Part shown: positions 58,290 through 64,000 of the stretch, one piece after another
How the letters are laid out: each line of letters starts with the position of its first letter
Position numbering within the stretch: position 1 is the first letter of the stretch
Assembly: GCA_032622095.1 (NCBI GenBank)
Contig: CP136061.1
Span: 265,392,077-265,456,076 of the forward strand
Reading direction: 5' to 3'
Length of the DNA: 64,000 nt
Source of the DNA: Siphonodentalium dalli
Taxonomy: Eukaryota; Mollusca; Scaphopoda; Gadilida; Siphonodentaliidae
Program-made: the position numbers and the translations under genes
The notes under the pieces: generated by a model
Told to the model about the DNA's origin: nothing
Databases searched by the model: none
The model's input: the letters and a program-made list of their open reading frames with translations, nothing else

Positions 58290-58852
58290 ACATGGCATAA
58301 CTGTAACTATCACAATGTGTCAATGAGCCGGTTCCAATGATATCCATATTTGTATGGTTCTATTGAGACAGGCCGAAGATATTTTAGGCTGTTGAAGCTT
58401 TATTTGGCCGGTTTTGCCCGGTTTGTTGGGTAAAGGGTTAAGTATCTAAACAGAACGCTGCAATTTTAGGTGCTAAAACGTCACGCTGGTGTCTGGAGCC
58501 ACTGTTTCGCAGAAATCGCTACTACTTCATACTGGTGGGGTCAAGGTCACCTGGAACAATATTTTTCAAAACTCAAAGACATCCTCTAAAAATCCACAAC
58601 TTCATAACTAACCTTCTCTCAATAAACATACCACACCCATGGTGACAGAAAACACTGGTACTCTATTCTAAGAAATTTGGGAAATGCATTGTATCTCAGG
58701 ACGTCTTGCACCAATTGGCCTGAAATTTTGCATGTAGTATTCTAATAGTAGTACATGGTAAAAATTTGGGCCCAAGTGGACATGATGGTGATATATTTAT
58801 AGATGTGAGAACATCATGACAAAGTTACAGACACAAACACTTGGCTTTTATA

Positions 58853-59070
58853 TACAGTAATGCCCTAAGTAATCAACTCCTTAACCACATCAGAATTATG
58901 GGTAACTTTTCATGATTTTGTCGGAAATATGGCTTGTTGCCATTCATCGGAAAGCTCTCACTGAGAGCTTTCCCGATGAATGGCAACAAGCCATATTTCC
59001 AACAAAATCCTGAAAAGTTACCCATAATTCTGCTGTGGTTAAGAAGTCGATTACTTAGGGCATTACTGTA
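58853..59070. mobile_element. 218-nt palindromic MITE, second copy
   Basis: Duplicate of 51947-52164. It keeps the same imperfections in the stem, so the copies arose by the segmental duplication. Confidence 0.88.
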
Positions 59071-59447
59071 GGTAGATACCCCATACACTATATAAAATTG
59101 TTAGGAAGAGATAGACCATCATTAAATAATATTTGAAGTTGATTTAATTATTTACTCAGGTTGGTACGATGTTGTGAATCTATCATCACTGTTATGTTTA
59201 TTGTTAGCTTGTATAGTGTGTCTCTTATTTTTTTGTCATCTAAATTGTCCCATTTATTGTATATAACAGACAGTATTGTATATATTGGTGTCTCTTTGTC
59301 TTGTGATGGTGAATAAACATGTTCACAAATGTAAATGTATCTTATTTGTTTCCAGGCTTATTTTGCGATTTTTGCCGAATTCTATTTCATCCTAAGTTTA
59401 ACCCTTTGAGTGCCAGGTCGATTTTTGTATCAACCCATATACCCTGT

Positions 59448-59516
59448 GCCAATGCATTCTCTTATATATGCGAGTCGACCATAGGTCGCCTCGCATATAT
59501 AAGAGAATGCATTGGC
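59448..59516. repeat. 69-nt hairpin module (copy C')
   Basis: Duplicate of 52542-52610. Confidence 0.95.
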
Positions 59517-59639
59517 CTAACAATATTTTACAATTTTAATAATTTATTCTTATATTCTGTCTCAATAGAACCATACAAATATGGATATCATTGGAACCGG
59601 CTCCTTGACCACATTGTGGTAGTTACAGTTATGCCCTGT

Positions 59640-59708
59640 GCCAATGCATTCTCTTATATATGCGAGTCGACCATAGGTCGCCTCGCATATATAAGGGAAT
59701 GCATTGGC
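59640..59708. repeat. 69-nt hairpin module (copy D')
   Basis: Duplicate of 52734-52802, including its private base change. Confidence 0.95.
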
Positions 59709-60549
59709 CAAAAAAAATAAAAATTTATTTTTTTATTTTTTACAATTTTAATAATTTATTCTTATATTCTTTAACAGACCTATTTTGTAGGTTTTGGTCC
59801 GATGAGATCGGCCCCTGGCACTCAAATGGTTAACCCAACTCCAGGTACATCACCACCACAATCAGGCTTGAGAATAAGGTGCCTGTCATATGCAGAATGA
59901 GGTCCCCAATTGAGGTCTAGTGTCCGATAGTACATAAAATAGTAGATAGAGTTTGATGTGTTCCCGGATCTGGGATAATCTTCCATTCCCCATTGTTTGT
60001 ATTAATGGGGTTAATTGTATAGTGGTAAGCACGATTGTACAGGAGAGATATATAATACGATGCATACGAGCGTACACACATAATTAACAAGATCATACCT
60101 TAATTGCTGATGATTGGTTGCACTCATTGTACAACACAGGTATGAGTGGAAGAATATAATAATCCAGTAACAATAGTGTGATATACGCTATAGTGAATGT
60201 ATAGATAACATGGATATCATGATACCTCAGACCTTATATGGACACATGATACCAAAACACTAGAAAATAACTACCCATTCGAGAGAGAGGGAATTTCACT
60301 TCTCCTCAAACCTTGCTACCACCAACATAGTGCTTACCGACAGAGGCTTATTTAAAATATAAAAGTTATCAAATCTTCTGGACTCTTGATTGTTCCCGTA
60401 CATGGCCTACTCTACCTCCACCACTAGACTATGGGACAAAGCATCACCAAATTCACCCTCTGGGGACCTCATTCTCCATGGCCTCATCTACTATGGGAGA
60501 ACTTATATGGGCATATTACTTTAAATTCACCCTCTGGGGACCTCTCGGG

Positions 60550-60657
60550 GAGAGCTTTCCGATGAATGGCAACAAGCCATATTTCCGACTAAATCCTGAA
60601 AAGTTACCCATAATTCTGCTGTGGTTAAGAGGTTGATTAATTAGAGCATTACTGTAT
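60550..60657 (+). repeat. Half copy of the palindromic MITE, second copy
   Basis: Duplicate of 53645-53752. Confidence 0.9.
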
Positions 60658-61502
60658 AACGCTCCACTACCCGACCCCCCCCCCACCTTTGCACTGCCCC
60701 AATATGCCCAATCTACGTGCATGCTTTACGTTTAAAGTATTATGTCCTTATAATAAAACTATTAATGTAAAGCAGACACGTATAAGGGAGGCCGGGCAGC
60801 TGAGCGTGTTACGTGCAGGCCCCTGTGATTGAAGTCTACCTTTACCCTGGAATTGCCCTCGCTTGCATTGATATCCGGGATGGCGAGACGACCCCCTTGA
60901 CAGTTGACACCTTTCCGAAAAATGCATAACTTATCTCCGGGGCCCAGGTACCCATAGTCCAGCAGAACTGGGGTGTGACCCAAAATTCTCTGATAAAGTT
61001 TTTTTCTCTGTTGATAATTTATCACTGGGGTATCTTTATTGATATCCCAGTTGATGTGGATGTGTAACCTTTGCGGAACTTTTTTTATTCAAGATGGCCA
61101 CTGAGTACCCAAAATTCGTAAATTGTTTGTATATCTCGACCATGTCAGCTGCAATTCCGTATCAATAACACTATTTATGACATTAATGATGTGATAGAAT
61201 ACGTGTATTATGATATAAAGTGACAAATAAAATGAACAGGACAAAATCAATGACAAATATTCAAGATGGCTGCCAAAATGGCCACTCTCATTCTTCCCAT
61301 AACTGTTGCAGGACTATCAAGACAGTGCTTTCAATAGATAACGTTTTCTCGTTATTTTATAACAAAATGTTATTAGGAGAGAAACAAATGATTTATATGG
61401 GCATATGCAAATAAATATTGGTAAATTAAAGAATTAATGTACCTAGAAATGTTAGTGTATGTCATCAGTATCATCCTCGCAAGGTCGATGTATCAGCTCG
61501 TT

Positions 61503-62505
61503 CATAACCTACTGCCCGCCTCACACGAACATCACGTCGTGCAAGTTAAACCCACGTGCCTACATACATAACGTTTGACCATACAAGGAGCATTTGAAGT
61601 ACAACGCCATCCCATGAATTTGAGTATCGTCTCCGGAACCAGTGGCTACCCAGTTGGAACGGCGGTTAGGACGAACAACCCGTCCTCTCTCGACCAGCCG
61701 TAATAAGATAGATTGAGCTCAGGAAGTGCGTCGTCAAGCGCATGTCACCATACACATACTTGTAAGTGGGCGGGTTTAATACTTTCAATTAACGCTTCGT
61801 CGGTTGGGGTTAGATAACTCAGTTTTGGCACTGCAGCCATGCTACGGCCGACTGTTTTACCATATTTTCCATCGAGCCTCTGGTTTTTGTTGTCCCTAAC
61901 AATCCAAAAGCACTGGTCTAGCGTCGTCTTCAACTCTGTCTATTGTAACAGATAATATCTCAGAGTGTGATTTCAAACTTTGAGAATGTTAAGTGCAGTA
62001 TATTTTCCTATTCAATGTACAGCCGCGACGGTATCACACCCTGTAAGTCAATGCATTGCTAACATGTCATGGGTGATATTCATACGAGCTTTAAGCAATT
62101 CATTTGTGATTATTGTTTTTCGTCCTTTTGTGGATGCGACCATCAGTATCTGGTCGGATAAATCAGAGTGATAAAGAAAATGGAGCAACATTACAAATAT
62201 ATCGATGTCATCTGTCATAACTAACGACGTTTGGGCTGCTACAAACGAAACATGTAGGACAATAAGAGTATCTCCTTCTCTGGGTCGATCTTAGATCAAG
62301 CGTCTTCATAAATATGACCTTATTTATTTCAACAGGAATAGGACCCTCTCCCTTCACTAGGAGTCGTTGATTTGTTTTGTGAAAACATTCCCGGTTTACC
62401 TGGAAATCACTAACAATCATGTCAATAAGCTGGGCTTTGTAATCATTCACTGTGAGAATAACTGTTTGTGGAGACAGCTTTGTGTTTTGCTTGGGCCCAC
62501 ACTCT
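61503..62505 (-). pseudogene. Relic of PIN/Rad2-like nuclease gene, second copy
   Basis: Duplicate of 54598-55600 with the same frameshift and stops, so it was already dead before the duplication. The open segments translate identically. Confidence 0.72.
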
Positions 62506-62539
62506 GTTAGCCCCTTTATCTCGGGCTAATCGCATCGAT

Positions 62540-63365
62540 GGCACTTTTTGGTACACTTTTGGTACAGTGTGCGCTGAAAGTGGGCGTGGCACTTTTTGGT
62601 ACTATTTTTTGTACAGCGTACGCTATAAGTGGGCGTGGCACTTTTTGGTACACTTTTTGGTACAGTGTGCGTTGAAAGTGGGCGTGGCACTTTTTGGTAC
62701 GCTTTTTGGTACACTTTTTGGTACAGTATGCGCTAAAAGTGTGTGTGGCACTTTTTGGTACGCTTTTTGGTACACCTTTTGGTACAGTGTACGCTAAAAG
62801 TGGGCGTGGCACTTTTTTGTACACTTTTGGTACAGTGTGCGCTGAAAGTGGACGTGGCACTTTTTGGTACTATTTTTTGTACAGCGTACGCTATAAGTGG
62901 GCGTGGCATTTTTTGGTACAGTGTGCGCTAAAAGTGGGTGTCACTTTTTGGTACAATTTTTGGTACAGCGTGCGCTGAAAGTGGGCGTGGCACTTTTTGG
63001 TACGCTTTTTTGTACACTTTTTGGTACAGTGTGCGCTGAAAGTGGGCGTGGCACTTTTTGGTACGCTTTTTGGTACACTTTTTGGTACAGTGTGCGCTGA
63101 AAGTGGGCGTGGCACTTTTTGGTACACTTTTTGGTACAGTGTGCTCTGAAAGTGAGCGTGGCACTTTTGGTAACATTTTTTGGTACACTTTTTGGTTCAG
63201 TGTGCGCTAAAAGTGGGCGTGGCACTTTTTGGTACACTTTTTGGTACAGTGTGCGCTGAAAGTGGGCATGGCACTTTTTTGTACACTTTTTGGAACAGCG
63301 TGCGCTAAAAGTGGGCGTGACACTTTTTGGTAAACTTTTTGGTACAGTGTGCGCTGAAAGTGCGG
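62540..63365 (+). repeat. GGGCGTGGC tandem array, second copy
   Basis: Duplicate of 55635-56460 with the same number and order of units. Differences: gcgttgaaag for gcgctgaaag near 62671, and ggtaacattttttggtaca for ggtaaaaaattttggtaca near 63170. Confidence 0.93.
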
Positions 63366-63775
63366 TCAAAGTTTGCGCATCTACACTGCATAGTCCGAGC
63401 GAAGCGAGGCGCTGAAAAAACATTTTTGTCGTCCGCCAACATACGATACCAAAAATAGCTTAGTGATGCCGCACTCAAATACAGCCATTTACGGAGGAAT
63501 TTTCCAAAAGTCTGAACCCATCCGCACGCTATCTCTCCGTTGGTCGGGTTACTTTGAGAGTCAATGTTTGCGCATCTTCATTACGCAGTCCGAGCGAAGC
63601 AAGGCGCTGAAAACTGTTTTTTGTCATTGCCGACTTTGGAAACGCCCACTTATTACGCACACTGTACCAAAAAGTGCCACGCTCACTTATAACGCACAAT
63701 GTACAAAATGTGCCTCGCCCAGTTATAGCGCACAATGTATCAAAAAGTGCCACTTATAACCCACTTATAATTTTC
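63366..63775. repeat. Duplicated flank and inverted units, second copy
   Basis: Duplicate of 56461-56870. Confidence 0.85.
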
Positions 63776-64000
63776 TAATTGGATGACGTTTACAATAACC
63801 AATTTATTAGAAAAGCAGAATGATGACAAAACTGAAATCAATTTAAAAATCAATTGCTTCCGTTCGAACCTATGTTTTACCTATGGACTGTAGTTTAGAT
63901 AAACTTGAGTCCAACTATTTTTCCCCTCATTTAAATACGAGTAAAGCAGTTTATTAACCAAGGTATACATGCAACGCATTTGACGTGACGTTGCATGAGG

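Larger units (their letters stand above)
58059..58441 (-). mobile_element. piggyBac-like MITE 1, second copy
   Basis: Copy of 51153-51535, with hairpins at 58089-58157 and 58235-58289. No difference noticed. Confidence 0.85.
59398..59833 (+). mobile_element. piggyBac-like MITE 2, second copy
   Basis: Duplicate of 52492-52928 with a changed A/T-rich spacer after the last hairpin (ccaaaaaaaataaaaattta) and one C for T near 59780. Confidence 0.92.
57981..64000 (+). repeat. 6.9-kb tandem duplication, second unit (cut by window end)
   Basis: Copy of 51075-57095; all elements of the first unit are present in the same order. The remainder of the unit, including the SINE, would continue outside the window. 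Confidence 0.93.

Overview
This window looks like AT-rich, intron/intergenic-type nuclear DNA of an animal, most likely a marine invertebrate. It has no bacterial gene density: the longest open frames are a few hundred bases, and almost all of them lie inside repeats, often on both strands at once. Clues are tRNA-derived SINEs, terminal-inverted-repeat (TIR) DNA transposons with family-typical target-site duplications (TSDs), many degenerate 120-200 bp tandem repeats ending in cagacagacagg-like microsatellites, and a decayed gene of a family I know mainly from marine invertebrates and fish. Repeats of the type 'gggccataact...accaaatttggtt' and ends built on 'agctcaa...ttgagcta' fit a lophotrochozoan, plausibly a mollusc. 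That taxonomic call is inference.

Layout. 1-9429: a satellite with 0.86-1.1 kb monomers, each carrying 196-bp sub-repeats, organised into a 4,879-bp higher-order repeat. 9430-19069: a 9,640-bp insertion into this satellite with 30-bp TIRs and a 4-bp TSD, holding only nested minisatellites, fold-back hairpins and degenerate repeats. 19070-20740: the satellite resumes and ends; 20740-21263 holds a 110-bp palindromic element, an inverted satellite fragment and a (TA)n run. 21264-26640: mostly single-copy-looking DNA with short repeats. 26693-28668 is copied almost perfectly at 32412-34388, where it is bounded by 100-bp direct repeats. Between the copies are a 529-bp hAT-like MITE (8-bp TSD) and a 287-bp MITE made of nested palindromes. 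35.9-44.0 kb: degenerate tandem arrays (about 165 bp, AAGATGGC motif) and two candidate TIR elements. 44.2-45.0 kb: a hairpin, a SINE and a 171-bp Mutator-like MITE with a 9-bp TSD. 45.2-47.2 kb: another degenerate array (GGCGGCCATTTTGG). 47.3-50.6 kb: head-to-tail copies of a repeat carrying a 122-bp array with an exact NRF-1-type motif. 51075-57980: a 6.9-kb unit followed directly by a second copy from 57981 to the window end; each holds two piggyBac-like MITEs with 69-nt near-perfect hairpins, a 218-nt palindromic MITE, a minus-strand pseudogene and a 48-60 bp tandem array.

How it works together: there is no operon or intact gene to describe. The only convincing protein-coding relic is the minus-strand pseudogene at 54598-55600 (copied at 61503-62505), which resembles a PIN/Rad2-like nuclease with a Cys-rich tail. 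The strongest observations are structural: a clean large insertion in a satellite, a hairpin module carried by two unrelated transposon types, and tandem arrays that multiply short sequences resembling known transcription-factor motifs.
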